NCBI GenBank assembly: GCA_016214895.1
Contig: JACRMR010000023.1
Span: 25,851-89,850 of the forward strand
DNA length: 64,000 nucleotides
DNA from: a candidate division KSB1 bacterium
GTDB lineage: Bacteria > Electryoneota > RPQS01
Direction of reading: 5' to 3'
Part shown: positions 18,742-29,463 of the stretch, one piece after another
Numbering within the stretch: the first letter of the stretch is position 1
Layout: every line of letters begins with the position of its first letter
Made by a program: the position numbers and the translations under genes
The notes under the pieces: model-generated
The model's input: only the letters and a program-made list of their open reading frames with translations
Told to the model about the DNA's origin: nothing
Database searches by the model: none

Positions 18742-18961
18742 TCCCCGCCGGCGGAGCGAATTGTTACGAGATCATGCAAAATTGATTCCCGAGCACGGGA
18801 GCCGCGGCGCCGGTCGGGTCTCCGGTCAGAACCGCTCCCTTAGCTTCATTCGCACAAAATAATTGCAGTGCTTCGGACGGACTGACGCGCAGAATGTGCA
18901 GGGTCTGGCGAATTCGGTCCTGAAGTTCCGCCAGAGACTCACCGAACTCGGCGTCGGGCCC
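18742..18961. other. Intergenic region
   Basis: Leader of the PAS/GAF gene and upstream region of the C25 gene. A minus-strand frame at 18764-18967 (67 codons from a TTG) is open but overlaps the promoter at 18962-18990 and has no recognisable features. Confidence 0.4.
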
Positions 18962-18990
18962 TTGCAACCGCCTCGAATCGTCGGTATATT
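18962..18990 (+). promoter_or_regulatory. Sigma70-type promoter for C25 gene
   Basis: TTGCAA, 17-nt spacer, TATATT. Leads into the GTG start at 19076 with a leader of about 80 nt. Confidence 0.6.
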
Positions 18991-19075
18991 AAGTGGGCCC
19001 CTGACTCGTAACATCGCGCACTGCCGACAATAGCGGATTTGCCTTCTCGGAATGGACAAGAAACGGAGTGACGAC

Positions 19076-22000
19076 GTGAGAAAAACCGTAGCAATTTGTT
19101 GCCTGTTTGCGACAACCATGTTGACATCTGCAATCGTATGGGCAACGCCTTTGGGTGGATCTATCCCTGCCAATTTTCACCGCCTGACCGGTCCATCGGC
19201 GGCGGTCCCTTGCCCGACTGAACTAATCGACAGCAATCCGGAGGCCATCCGCCTCGGCTTTTACGATCCGCCGTTCACACGGCTGGGTATTGAGCTGGGC
19301 GGCCAATCGTATGTTGCGCTGCGCATGGACGGTGAAGGCTCCACTCTTTTGCCGGGTCAGCCAGACTTGCCGATGGTGAACCGCGTGCTCATGGTCAGTA
19401 ATCATGGGCAAGTCGGGGTCCGTATAGTTTCCCAATCTTACCATGTGGAGTCGCTGGACGCACTTCCCGCGCCATTCGTTTCGCTGCAATCGAATGACGA
19501 AGAAAGCCGGATGTTGGTGACTCCCGATAGTCGAATCTATTCGACGGACGCGTGGTACCCCGCGGAAGTCGCCGCGGTGAGTACTCCGGCGACGTTTCGC
19601 GACCTGCGGATCGTCAACTTGTCGGTATTTCCAATTCAGGTGAATCCGGTCACGCGCGAGATTCGCGTGTACGACCAGTTGGAAGTAGCGGTGGAGAATC
19701 TGGGCGGAATCGGCGAGCACGAGATCGATCTCGTGCCGCAATCGATCACACCCGGCTTCAAGAAGCTGTACTCGATGGTGACGAACTTCCGCGACAGCGC
19801 GTTGGACGCGTTGCCGGTAGTCCCGGGGAAGCAACTATTTATCTGTCCAGACGGCACGACGCAGGCGACCACGCAGCTGCTCGTGGACTGGCGGCGGAAG
19901 AAGGGCAATGATGCCTATTTGACCACGGCAACGGCCATCGGCGGGAACGATGCAGTCCTCATTCGGAACTACATAGTAACGGAATACAACAACAGCGGCG
20001 GCACTCTCGAATCCGTGTGTTTGGTGGGCGATCCGTCCGGTGGTGCGGGTTACAATCTCGCCACGCACGGCACGCAGCTCGACAACTTCTTCGGGACGTT
20101 GGGCACGGGACCGAATCCGGATCCGGTGCCGGACATCGGGGTCGGTCGTCTGCCGGTATTGGATGCCACTCAACTCGGGGCGATGGTCACGAAGACCGTC
20201 AACTACGAAGCGGATCCGTACGTCGCGGACACGACGTGGTTTCGTCGCGCGTGGTGCGCCGCGCACATTGCGACCATCGAATCCAACGCCTCGACGAAGC
20301 AGTACACGCGGCAGATCATGCTGCAACACGGCATGGATTCGGTCTACTTCAATATCATGACCAGCGACATGACCGCCGAGATCATGGCGCCGCGCATTGA
20401 TCAGGGCGTGTGTGTGTTCAATCATCGCATGAGCTGGCTGTTTGAGATGGATCCCATCGAGATCGACGGTCTGACTAACGGCCGCAAGTTGCCGTTTGTG
20501 ATGACGGTCACCTGCGGAACCGGGACGTTTTCGGGCAGTGGTGATGTCCTGTCGGAAGCGTGGGTGCGCAAGGGTACGGCATCGACTCCAATCGGAGCGA
20601 TCGGCGCGGTCGGGATGTCGGGTTCAGGAACGCACGTTGCGCAGAACAACATCGTTGATGCGGGCGTGATGCACGGCATCTTCTCGCTCGGTATTCGCGA
20701 ACAGAGTCTGGCGCTGATTGCCGGCAAGCTGGCGCTCTATCAAACCTACTCAGGGCACGACGATGCCTCGGTGAACAACTTCTGCTACTGGGCAAACCTG
20801 ATGGGCGATCCCGGAGTGGAACTCTTCACGCGCGTGCCACGCACGGCAGTGGTTACGCACCCCGCGTCCATTCCACTGAACACCAACAACGTCACCGTAA
20901 CGGTCGCCGTCGGCGGCGGTTCGCCCGATCCCGGGGCCCTCGTCGGCCTGGTGAAGGGTACCGAGACGTTCGCCCGCGGCTACACGGATGAAAACGGCAT
21001 CGTGAATCTCGCTGTGTCCACGCCGACCACCGGGACGATGATCATCACGGTAACCGGCCCCGGCATCGATACCTACAACGGCACGATCACCGTGGCCTCG
21101 GCTGCCGCCTCGCTCTCGTTCTTCAGCAACACGGTTGACGACGACAACTCAGGTGGCACGGTTGGCAACAGCAACGGCGTGCTCAACCCCGGCGAGACCA
21201 TCGACCTGAATCTCCGGCTCACCAATAGCGGTACGACCTCTACGGTAACGGGCATCAGCGGGACGCTATCGTGCTCGCATCCGGGAGTTTCCGTGACGGG
21301 CGCGACGCGCGGCTATCCCAACATCGCGGTTGGCGCGAATGCGGCTCCGACAACTCCGTTCCGGATTCAAACCGCACAGCTGTTCAACGCGGAGCCGATC
21401 TCGTTCTTCTTGACGACCACATCATCGGCCGGTACACAGGTCATTCGGCTCGATCTCACTCCGTCCAGCGGCGATGTGGCATTTGTCAGCAGTTCATTCC
21501 CCGACGGCAACAGTCGCGTCGATCCGGGCGACACGGGTCCGCTGACGGTGACGATCAACAACTCCGGGGCCGTTGCTTTCACGAACGCCAGCGCGATCCT
21601 GCGCTCCTTGGACCCCGACATCACTGTCACGGATTCCCTTGGAACTTATGGCGCGGTCGCCAACGGCGCCAATGCCACGAACAGCGGCAACCCGTTCGCG
21701 CTGGTCGCCTCGGCACAGGCGCTCGGCGGGTCCACGGCGCGAATGCAATTGGTGCTGACCGACGTGACCGGCTTCCGTGATTCCGTGGAATTCCTGCAAA
21801 ACGTCGGACTGGTGGCCACGACCTGTGCAACGGGTCCGGACGCCTACGGCTACTACGCGTTCGACAATACGGAAACCTCGCCGGCCAGCGCGGCGTGCCA
21901 GTATTTCTGGACCGAGATCAGCGGAGTCGGAACCAACCTCGGGATGACCGATAACGCGCAGGATCAGGATCAGAGCGCGCTGCGCACGCTGCCGTTCACG

Positions 22001-23917
22001 TTCCGTTATTACGGAGTGGACTACACGCAGATTACGATCTGCTCGAATGGCTGGATCGCGTTCGGCGATCACACGGACATAACGGACTTCCGCAACTATC
22101 CGATCCCCGGCCCGCTCGGTCCGCCCGCGATGGTCGCCGCCTTCTGGGATGACCTGGTGATTGGCGGAATCGCGAATCCGGGTGTGTGGATCTATCATGA
22201 TGTGGCCAACGCTCAGTACATTGTGCAGTGGCGCGTCCAGACGCGATGCACATTAGTGGATGAAGTCTTCCAGATCGTGCTCATGAATCCGGCGGTCTAT
22301 CCCTCCGCCTCCGGCGACGGCAAGATTCTGATGCAGTACCAATCCGTTGCGCAGTCGAGTAACTGCACCGCGGTCGGCGGCGTCAACGACAACGAATACT
22401 CCACCACCGGAATCCAGAACGCGGACCATTCGGCGGGCCTCCAATATTGCTATTGGAATGTGTATGCACCGAGCGCCGCACCGCTGGCCGCGGGCCGCGC
22501 CGTCGTGTACACGACCGACCAGACCGGTAGTCTGATTGCGGACCTCACGTTGATCGCTCCGAACGGCGGCGAGCAGTGGTATGGCGCGGATGTCCGCGAT
22601 ATCGCGTGGCATCCCGGCGATGTCGGCGGCAACATCAGCATCGAGCTCTCGCGCAGTGGCACCGGCGGGCCGTGGGAACCGCTAACGGCTTCGACACCGA
22701 ACGACGGTCTGTTCTCCTTTACCGTAACCGGGGCCGCGTCGAGCACCTGCCGTGTGCGTATTACGTCACTCTCTGACCCGTTGCAAACCGACGTTTCGGC
22801 GACGGACTTCTCGATCGCGGGACTGACCTTGTCGGCTCCCGACGGCGGAGATTTCTGGTTCACGGGCGATACCCGCACGATTAGTTGGGTTCCCGCCGGC
22901 GTGGCGGGTAATATCCGCGTCGAACTTTCGCGGACCGGAAGCGGCGGTCCGTGGACGGTGCTGGATGCCGGGACGGCCAACGATGGGCTGTTTGACTGGG
23001 TAGTCGTCAGTCCGATTTCGACGGCCTGCCGGGTTCGCATCACGGCCGTGAACGATGGCGCTCAGACCGATGTCTCCGCGGCCGATTTCACGATTGCCAC
23101 GTTGCAAACGATCTTAAGCGAGGGCTTCGAGAGTGGGGCACCGCTCTGGACCCACGCGGCGAGCGGCGGCAGTTGGGTGGACCAGTGGCACATCTCCACG
23201 GAGCTCGCGCAGACCGGCACTCACTCGTACAAATGCGGAGATCCCAGTACGGGAACCTATGCGGCCCTGAACGATGCGCTGCTGCTCTCACCGGTGCTGA
23301 CGGCGCTCCCGGCGAACGCGACGCTAAGGTACTCCTACCAGATTGAGGCGGAGGTCTCGACCACGTTTCCCGACTCGGCGTACGATGGCGGTGTGCTCGA
23401 AGTCTCGGCCGACGGCGGCGCATTTACGCAGGTCTTCCCCACTGCCGGGTACAATCGTCGCTTCCGGACGACGGCCGGCGGAGGCAATCCGTTCACCGGC
23501 CCGATGCCGGGACTGGCCTGTTACTCGGCCACGGTTTCGACCTGGACCACGGAGTCGCTTGATCTGAATCCCTATGCCGGGCAAGATATCCAGCTTCGTT
23601 TTCGCTTCGGATCGGACGCGGGTGCTCATCGTGAGGGCTGGTATGTTGACGATGTCTCCGTCACGGCCCCGCTGATCGCGCCTCCGCCGCCGACCGAGCC
23701 GATTTCCGTGACACTTTCCCGTCCCAGCGGTGGTCTGGTGACCCTGCACTGGGCCGATGACACGAATTACGGCTATAAGATTCTCTACTCGACGACTCCG
23801 GACGGACCGTGGACCTGGAATCCGGCCTGGGTGACGACGGGGAACAGCTTCGTGGTGCCGGACGGCATTGCCGAGGTAAGGCGCTTCTTCTATGTCATCG
23901 GTTGGGATGGGCAGTAG
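19076..23917 (+). CDS. Giant secreted C25 (gingipain-like) protein, copy A
   Basis: A 1613-residue exported protein. GTG at 19076 is preferred to ATG at 19052: GGAG lies 8 nt upstream and it begins the signal peptide (~residues 1-24). Residues ~25-235 are a C25 propeptide; ~240-590 the C25 domain, with Cys480 in TVTCGTGTF; beta-sandwich segments follow, two Kre9-like repeats at ~1155-1345 each starting with (N/D)GG(E/D), then a jelly-roll-like segment and a final fibronectin-like unit. The His position of gingipains reads FNHRMSW, so the dyad is altered. There is no type IX sorting tail, unlike the C25 gene at 1359. Clear tandem paralogue of the next gene. Confidence 0.87.
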   Translation: MRKTVAICCLFATTMLTSAIVWATPLGGSIPANFHRLTGPSAAVPCPTELIDSNPEAIRLGFYDPPFTRLGIELGGQSYVALRMDGEGSTLLPGQPDLPMVNRVLMVSNHGQVGVRIVSQSYHVESLDALPAPFVSLQSNDEESRMLVTPDSRIYSTDAWYPAEVAAVSTPATFRDLRIVNLSVFPIQVNPVTREIRVYDQLEVAVENLGGIGEHEIDLVPQSITPGFKKLYSMVTNFRDSALDALPVVPGKQLFICPDGTTQATTQLLVDWRRKKGNDAYLTTATAIGGNDAVLIRNYIVTEYNNSGGTLESVCLVGDPSGGAGYNLATHGTQLDNFFGTLGTGPNPDPVPDIGVGRLPVLDATQLGAMVTKTVNYEADPYVADTTWFRRAWCAAHIATIESNASTKQYTRQIMLQHGMDSVYFNIMTSDMTAEIMAPRIDQGVCVFNHRMSWLFEMDPIEIDGLTNGRKLPFVMTVTCGTGTFSGSGDVLSEAWVRKGTASTPIGAIGAVGMSGSGTHVAQNNIVDAGVMHGIFSLGIREQSLALIAGKLALYQTYSGHDDASVNNFCYWANLMGDPGVELFTRVPRTAVVTHPASIPLNTNNVTVTVAVGGGSPDPGALVGLVKGTETFARGYTDENGIVNLAVSTPTTGTMIITVTGPGIDTYNGTITVASAAASLSFFSNTVDDDNSGGTVGNSNGVLNPGETIDLNLRLTNSGTTSTVTGISGTLSCSHPGVSVTGATRGYPNIAVGANAAPTTPFRIQTAQLFNAEPISFFLTTTSSAGTQVIRLDLTPSSGDVAFVSSSFPDGNSRVDPGDTGPLTVTINNSGAVAFTNASAILRSLDPDITVTDSLGTYGAVANGANATNSGNPFALVASAQALGGSTARMQLVLTDVTGFRDSVEFLQNVGLVATTCATGPDAYGYYAFDNTETSPASAACQYFWTEISGVGTNLGMTDNAQDQDQSALRTLPFTFRYYGVDYTQITICSNGWIAFGDHTDITDFRNYPIPGPLGPPAMVAAFWDDLVIGGIANPGVWIYHDVANAQYIVQWRVQTRCTLVDEVFQIVLMNPAVYPSASGDGKILMQYQSVAQSSNCTAVGGVNDNEYSTTGIQNADHSAGLQYCYWNVYAPSAAPLAAGRAVVYTTDQTGSLIADLTLIAPNGGEQWYGADVRDIAWHPGDVGGNISIELSRSGTGGPWEPLTASTPNDGLFSFTVTGAASSTCRVRITSLSDPLQTDVSATDFSIAGLTLSAPDGGDFWFTGDTRTISWVPAGVAGNIRVELSRTGSGGPWTVLDAGTANDGLFDWVVVSPISTACRVRITAVNDGAQTDVSAADFTIATLQTILSEGFESGAPLWTHAASGGSWVDQWHISTELAQTGTHSYKCGDPSTGTYAALNDALLLSPVLTALPANATLRYSYQIEAEVSTTFPDSAYDGGVLEVSADGGAFTQVFPTAGYNRRFRTTAGGGNPFTGPMPGLACYSATVSTWTTESLDLNPYAGQDIQLRFRFGSDAGAHREGWYVDDVSVTAPLIAPPPPTEPISVTLSRPSGGLVTLHWADDTNYGYKILYSTTPDGPWTWNPAWVTTGNSFVVPDGIAEVRRFFYVIGWDGQ

Positions 23918-23946
23918 GCGACGCGGATCACCCCTATGATTCCCGG

Positions 23947-23980
23947 GCGGCCGGGGCCAAATGGCCCTGGCCGCTTTGTT
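23947..23980 (+). terminator. Rho-independent terminator
   Basis: A 12-bp stem (GCGGCCGGGGCC with GGCCCTGGCCGC, one G-T pair) around AAAT, followed by TTTGTTT. 30 nt after the C25 copy A stop. Confidence 0.85.
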
Positions 23981-24107
23981 TCAGCCTGCACGGTAGGTGA
24001 TTCATGTCTCATTCAGCTCCGAGAATATTCTCCAACTCCCGTCGGCAGCTACTGCAATTTGTGCATTAGTACGCATTTACCGAGTGTGACAAATCGGTCG
24101 CTTGCGG

Positions 24108-24136
24108 TTGATTCACAGTCAAAAACCACGTAAATT
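24108..24136 (+). promoter_or_regulatory. Sigma70-type promoter for C25 copy B
   Basis: TTGATT, 17-nt spacer, TAAATT, 77 nt before the ATG at 24213. The same pair of hexamers with the same spacing occurs at 29435, upstream of the peroxiredoxin gene. Confidence 0.6.
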
Positions 24137-24212
24137 AGCACTGCTAAATGTAGCTATATCACTTGTGTAACGCAGTGCAACTTGGCGTTTTGAGGTTAGG
24201 AGAAGCACCCCA

Positions 24213-27200
24213 ATGAGTTTTCGGCGACAGTTTGACCAGCTCGGACAGATTAGCCTGATACTTGCCGTGCTGGTAGCAATTTGCTTAGTCCCCGGCAGTT
24301 ATGCCGCGGAAACCGGTTCGCAGACTTCGGTCCGACCGGTCATGGTACCTGCCAATTTCAATCAGCTTGCAGGCCCGCAGGCGGTGGTTCGCATGCCGCA
24401 GGAGATGCTGGATCCGAGCCCGGCAGCGGTCCGACTGAGGTTCTATGATCCTCCCGTGGAGTACGGTACCGCGGAGGTGGGCGGCGAGACGTACCAGACC
24501 ATGCAGATGCTCGGCGAGGCCAATACGCTCGAACCGGGCTTTCCCGATGTTCCGCGTATAGCCCGGCTCTTGATGGTCGATCGCACGGGGAATGTGGACC
24601 TGACGATTCTGAATCAGCAATTCCACATTGAGCAGGGCGGCGTTCCCGCTCCGGTGCAACCGCTGCAAGGCGACAATGGCTATGAGCCGTCCGTCCCGGT
24701 GCTTCCGGCGGACGAGATTTACGCGAACAACGACTGGTATCCGGCGCAGATCGCGACGATCTCGGAGCCGATGACGCTGCGCGACATCCGGTTCGTGATT
24801 CTCAACATCTTCCCGGTGCAGGTCAATCCGGTGACGGGCGAGCGCCGCGTGTATGACGATCTCGAAGTGATCGTCGAGAATGTCGGCGGTACCGGTCCGA
24901 ACGAGATCCTGTTTGTCCCCACCTCGATTTCGCCTTCGTTCAAGAAGATGTACAGCATGTTCGAGAACTTCGAGGACAGCGCGATCGACGCGCTTCCCGT
25001 ATTCCCGGGCAATATGCTGATCTTCTGTTCGACGGATGCGACGGTGATCAGCAATGTGGGCGAACTGGCCCAGTGGAAGAAACTGAAGGGGATCGACGTA
25101 TCGGTCCGTTCAGGGACGTGGACGACGCAGGCGATCAGGGACACGATCACCGCGGTCTATAATCAGACCGGCGGGAAGTTGGAATACGTCTGTCTCGTTG
25201 GCGATCCGGACAATGGCAGCGGCGCGTACTACGTGCCAACGCACTGGACGGGTTCCGAGAGCTCGTCGCAGTGGGACAATTACTACGGCACCCTGAGCTC
25301 CGGCGGGCCGAATCCCGACCCGGTACCCGACGTCGCGGTGGGTCGTCTCAGCAACATCGAGACCAGCGATGCGTTGGTAGGAATCATCCGCAAGACGACA
25401 CGGTACGAAGCCGCGCCCTCAATGGCTCCGGATAGCGGCTGGTTCACCCGCGCATGGTGTGCTTCCAATACGGGCCACATCGCCTCGAACCCCTCGACAA
25501 AAGAGTACACGCGTCAGATCATGCTGCAACACGGCGTGAACACGGTGTATTGGAACGTTTATGGCAGCAGCGGTGTCACGGCGGACCTCGCCGCCCGGAT
25601 CGGCAGCGGAATCAGCGTGTTCAATTACCGCCTGTCCTATATCGGCGAGTTCGGCCCGGCTGATATTACGACCTCAACGGTTCCGGCGGACCCGCGGACT
25701 CCGTTTGTGATGGTGGTCACGTGCGGCACGGGCAGTTTCCAGACCGGCGAGTCGCTGTCCGAGCGCTGGTTGAAACCGCCGGCCCAAACCACGTCAAATC
25801 CCGCGGGTGCGATTGGCTGCGTGGGTGTCGCCACCTTGAGCACGAGCGTGCCCTACAATAACGTCATCGACGCGGGTGCAATGTACGCTCTCTACGGCCT
25901 TGATCTCGAAGAGCAGGGCCCCTTGTTGGTGGCGGCCAAGCTGCAGCTGTACTTGAACTACTGGAACGTTGGCCATAGCGGGCAGGTCCAGCAGTTCAGC
26001 TACTGGTCGAACCTGATGGGTGATCCGTCCGTTCCGATCTGGATCAAGCAGCCACTTTCGGCGGTCGTAACCAAGCCGACGTCGATTGCCGTCGGCGCGA
26101 ACAACGTGGCGATCTCGGTTGCGGACGCCTCCCATGGCACGCCGGTCAACGGGGCGCTCGTCTGTCTCGAAAAAGGGTCGTGGTCTTCGCCCGAATCGTG
26201 GACTCGCGGCTATACGAGCGGACTCGGCGCCATCAACCTGCCGGTGACGATCACGACGACCGGCTACCTGTACGTGACGATCACCAAGGATGACCTGCGG
26301 ACGGTTCGCGATTCGATTCTGGTGAACGCCGCCTCGGGTCTGGCCTACAACAGCCGCACGGTTGACGACGACAACAGCGGTGGGACGATCGGCAACAGCA
26401 ACGGCGTGTTGAATCCGGGCGAGACGATTGATCTCTCCATCGGCATTCACAACTACAATGGTAGCACGATCAGCGGCATTTCCGGGACGCTTTCCACTTC
26501 GTCTCCGGGAATCACGATCACGCAAGGCGTGAGCGCCTATGCCAACATCGCCGCCGGCGGCAACGGGACGAACTCGACGCCATTCCGCTTTACCGTAAGT
26601 TCCGTCTTCAATGGCGAGCCGGTCTCACTCTACTTGTCTCTGACCAGTGGCTCGGGCAGTTTCTACCTCCGCCTCGACTTCACGCCCGCATCCGGTGATG
26701 TGACGTATGTGAGTAACGTTTACTCCGGGCCGGGCGGCAGCTACGACCCGGGTGAAAGCGGGAACGTGACGGTGACCTTCCAGAATTCCGGTGCCGCGCT
26801 GCAATCGCTGATTTCGGCGCAGGGCATCCTGCGCTCCCTCGACCCCTACGTGATTGTCAACGACTCGCTGGGCGCGTACGGCACGGTCACGGCCGGGTCC
26901 AATGCCACAAACAGCGGCGACCCCTACAATGTTACCTTGAGCAGCCAGTCGTTCAACGGTCGCGTGGCCCGGATGCAGCTGGTCGTACATGACAACAATG
27001 GGTTCCGCGATAGCACGAACTTCTCGATCACGATCGGCACCGCGAGCAGTACCAGCCCCTCCGGACCGGATGCTTACGGATACTACGCTTACGATAACAC
27101 GGAGACTCAGCCCGCGGGCATCGCGTCCACATATAGCTGGATCGAAATCGCGCCCGGTCTCGGCGGTTCCGGTACGTCGTTCAATTGGGACGACCAGCTG

Positions 27201-29381
27201 GAAGACGGCGACGACTACGGTGTCTTGACACTGCCGTTCACAGCCCGCATGTACGGGCAGACGTTCGTGCCGTCGCAGATCACGGTTTGCGACAACGGCT
27301 GGCTGGCCTTCGGTAACTATGCGATGTGGGACTACCGCAACTATCGCATGGGCACGCCGATTGGACCGCCCTACATGGTCGCGGCGTACTGGGACGATCT
27401 CGAAGTCCAGTCCGGCGGGAACATGAACGTGTTCTACTACTACGATCCTGCCAATCACTGGTATGTCGTCGAGTGGCTCGCGCGCACGCAGTACACGAAT
27501 GTGACGGAGAATTTCGAGGTCATCATCTACGACCCGGCTTACTATCCGTCGGTCACCGGTGACTGCAAGATCAAGGTCCAGTACCAGACGGTGAATCTCA
27601 GCGCGAATTCCAACACCAACGACAACGATTACGCGTCGATCGGCATTCAGGACGGCGATCACGCGGTTGGCCTCGATTACTACTACTGGAATGAGCTCTT
27701 GTCCCTGCATCCCGGTGCGGCCACCATCGCTGCCGGTCGTTCGATCATGTACACCACGGATGCGACCGGCCAGTTGAATCCGATCGTGACGGTCAACACT
27801 CCGAACGGCGGCGAGACGTTCTACATCGGTCAGAGTTACAACGTGCTTTGGTCAACGTCCGCGATCTCCGGGAACATGAATGTCTATCTGAACCGCGCCT
27901 ATCCCGGTCCGACGTGGGAAACGCTGTTCAGCAACACGCCGAACGACGGCCTGCAAGCATGGACGGCGGCCGGCTCGCCGACGACGGCGGCGCGCATTCG
28001 CGTCACCAGTGTATCGACACCTTCGGCCGGCGACACGTCGAACGCCAACTTCACGATCGCGGCACCGACGGCCCAGATCACGCAGCCCAACGGCGGTGAA
28101 TTCTTGTCGATTGGTGATCCCTACTCCATTCAGTACGTCTCAACCGGTCTGGGTGCGGCGACGGTTTCGATCAACCGCAACTATCCGGCCGGCTCGTGGG
28201 ACGTGATCGATGCTGCCGCGGCGGGCGACGTGTACTGGGTCATCACGGGACCGGGAACTTCGAACGCCCGCATTCGCGTGATCGGCAACGCGGCCCCCGC
28301 TTACGGCGACACCTCGGACGCGAATTTCACGATCGGCCTGGCGCCGACCCTGAGCCACGATCAGCATCCGGACGGTGCCCCGGGCGCCGCGACCTTCACC
28401 GCCTTGGTGACGGACGATGCGGGCGGATTTGTGACGAAACTCTTCTATCGCGTGGTCGGCGCGGCGAACTTCGACTCCCTGACGTTCACGAGCACGGGCA
28501 ATCCTGACGAGTTCTCGGCGGTGACCCCCGTTCTCGCGGCGGGCTACTATGAGTACTTCGTCCGTTGTACCGATGCGCAGAATCTGTCCGTGTATGAGCC
28601 GAGCACGGGTACGCACACGTTCGACCTCGCGGAGCTCAGCACTGCGGTGATCTTTTACGATGACGGCGGCGCCGAGAATTACAACTGGGTGGACGGCATC
28701 GGGTTCAAGTGGGCGGTCAAGTTTGACGCTCCCTCCTACCCTTACGCGCTGTGCAACGCGAAGTTCGCCGTTTGTCCGACCGCACCTCAGACCGGCCATC
28801 AGGCGGCGCGTGTGACCGTGTATTCGGCTGATGGACCCGGCGGCTTGCCCGGCACGATCCTGTTCAGCGATACGTCCGGCGCAGCCGGCAATATCATCGG
28901 CGGTCTTCCCGCGGGTGCCGCATGGGCTGACGTGGTCACGCGGCTGAGCAATAGCTGTCTGACGATCAACTCCGCATTCTATATCGCTGTGGAAAATGTC
29001 GAGCCGCGTCTGAAGCCCGATGCCTTCGCCACGGACACGAGCGTGACCCGCGCGGGCCGCTCTTACTTCTGGGACGAATGCGACGGGCAGTGGTTCATTG
29101 AATCGTCCGGCGACATCAACGCCCGTCCGGGCGACCGCATGATCCGGGCTGCGGGCTGGACGGTCACACCGCCCACGATCACGGTGATCAAGAACGGCAG
29201 CAACGCCAGCTTGAACTGGACGGCCACCGGTGCCCCCTATTACAAGGTGTACGCGGCGACGACGTTGACGGGCGGTTATGCCTACATCGGATCAACCAGT
29301 ACCAACAGCTACAACGATCCGACGCCGTGGGTTGCAAACGCGAATCGGTTCTATCAGGTCACGAGTAGCGACGCGCCGTAG
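24213..29381 (+). CDS. Giant secreted C25 (gingipain-like) protein, copy B
   Basis: A 1722-residue exported protein, paralogous to copy A. ATG at 24213 has AGGAGAAG upstream. Signal peptide ~1-31; propeptide ~45-250 opening with VPANFNQLAGP, which matches IPANFHRLTGP in copy A; C25 domain ~255-620 with Cys504 in VVTCGTGSF. The catalytic His position reads FNYRLSY. Later come beta segments shared with copy A (TVDDDNSGGTIGNSNG in both), Kre9-like repeats, a Fn3-like domain and a closing Fn3-like unit. No sorting tail. It may be a surface or released structural protein rather than a protease. Confidence 0.87.
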   Translation: MSFRRQFDQLGQISLILAVLVAICLVPGSYAAETGSQTSVRPVMVPANFNQLAGPQAVVRMPQEMLDPSPAAVRLRFYDPPVEYGTAEVGGETYQTMQMLGEANTLEPGFPDVPRIARLLMVDRTGNVDLTILNQQFHIEQGGVPAPVQPLQGDNGYEPSVPVLPADEIYANNDWYPAQIATISEPMTLRDIRFVILNIFPVQVNPVTGERRVYDDLEVIVENVGGTGPNEILFVPTSISPSFKKMYSMFENFEDSAIDALPVFPGNMLIFCSTDATVISNVGELAQWKKLKGIDVSVRSGTWTTQAIRDTITAVYNQTGGKLEYVCLVGDPDNGSGAYYVPTHWTGSESSSQWDNYYGTLSSGGPNPDPVPDVAVGRLSNIETSDALVGIIRKTTRYEAAPSMAPDSGWFTRAWCASNTGHIASNPSTKEYTRQIMLQHGVNTVYWNVYGSSGVTADLAARIGSGISVFNYRLSYIGEFGPADITTSTVPADPRTPFVMVVTCGTGSFQTGESLSERWLKPPAQTTSNPAGAIGCVGVATLSTSVPYNNVIDAGAMYALYGLDLEEQGPLLVAAKLQLYLNYWNVGHSGQVQQFSYWSNLMGDPSVPIWIKQPLSAVVTKPTSIAVGANNVAISVADASHGTPVNGALVCLEKGSWSSPESWTRGYTSGLGAINLPVTITTTGYLYVTITKDDLRTVRDSILVNAASGLAYNSRTVDDDNSGGTIGNSNGVLNPGETIDLSIGIHNYNGSTISGISGTLSTSSPGITITQGVSAYANIAAGGNGTNSTPFRFTVSSVFNGEPVSLYLSLTSGSGSFYLRLDFTPASGDVTYVSNVYSGPGGSYDPGESGNVTVTFQNSGAALQSLISAQGILRSLDPYVIVNDSLGAYGTVTAGSNATNSGDPYNVTLSSQSFNGRVARMQLVVHDNNGFRDSTNFSITIGTASSTSPSGPDAYGYYAYDNTETQPAGIASTYSWIEIAPGLGGSGTSFNWDDQLEDGDDYGVLTLPFTARMYGQTFVPSQITVCDNGWLAFGNYAMWDYRNYRMGTPIGPPYMVAAYWDDLEVQSGGNMNVFYYYDPANHWYVVEWLARTQYTNVTENFEVIIYDPAYYPSVTGDCKIKVQYQTVNLSANSNTNDNDYASIGIQDGDHAVGLDYYYWNELLSLHPGAATIAAGRSIMYTTDATGQLNPIVTVNTPNGGETFYIGQSYNVLWSTSAISGNMNVYLNRAYPGPTWETLFSNTPNDGLQAWTAAGSPTTAARIRVTSVSTPSAGDTSNANFTIAAPTAQITQPNGGEFLSIGDPYSIQYVSTGLGAATVSINRNYPAGSWDVIDAAAAGDVYWVITGPGTSNARIRVIGNAAPAYGDTSDANFTIGLAPTLSHDQHPDGAPGAATFTALVTDDAGGFVTKLFYRVVGAANFDSLTFTSTGNPDEFSAVTPVLAAGYYEYFVRCTDAQNLSVYEPSTGTHTFDLAELSTAVIFYDDGGAENYNWVDGIGFKWAVKFDAPSYPYALCNAKFAVCPTAPQTGHQAARVTVYSADGPGGLPGTILFSDTSGAAGNIIGGLPAGAAWADVVTRLSNSCLTINSAFYIAVENVEPRLKPDAFATDTSVTRAGRSYFWDECDGQWFIESSGDINARPGDRMIRAAGWTVTPPTITVIKNGSNASLNWTATGAPYYKVYAATTLTGGYAYIGSTSTNSYNDPTPWVANANRFYQVTSSDAP

Positions 29382-29406
29382 GCGCCGCGCCTCTCCTTCT
29401 CGACAG

Positions 29407-29434
29407 CAAGGCCGGCCCGCGGGGGTCGGCCTTG
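29407..29434 (+). terminator. Terminator-like hairpin
   Basis: CAAGGCCG and CGGCCTTG form an 8-bp stem around a GC-rich loop, 25 nt after the C25 copy B stop. The T-tract is weak (TTGATT) and overlaps the -35 element of the next promoter. Confidence 0.6.
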
Positions 29435-29463
29435 TTGATTCCTGCCCTCTGAATGTGTAAATT
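29435..29463 (+). promoter_or_regulatory. Sigma70-type promoter for the peroxiredoxin
   Basis: TTGATT, 17-nt spacer, TAAATT. The only gene downstream on this strand is the peroxiredoxin at 29648, leaving a leader of about 175 nt. No regulator site (such as OxyR or PerR) could be recognised. Confidence 0.5.

Noticed and set aside
18764..18967. 67-codon minus-strand frame upstream of the PAS/GAF gene
   Set aside because: TTG start, no ribosome spacing, overlaps the promoter of the divergent C25 gene; cannot be supported.
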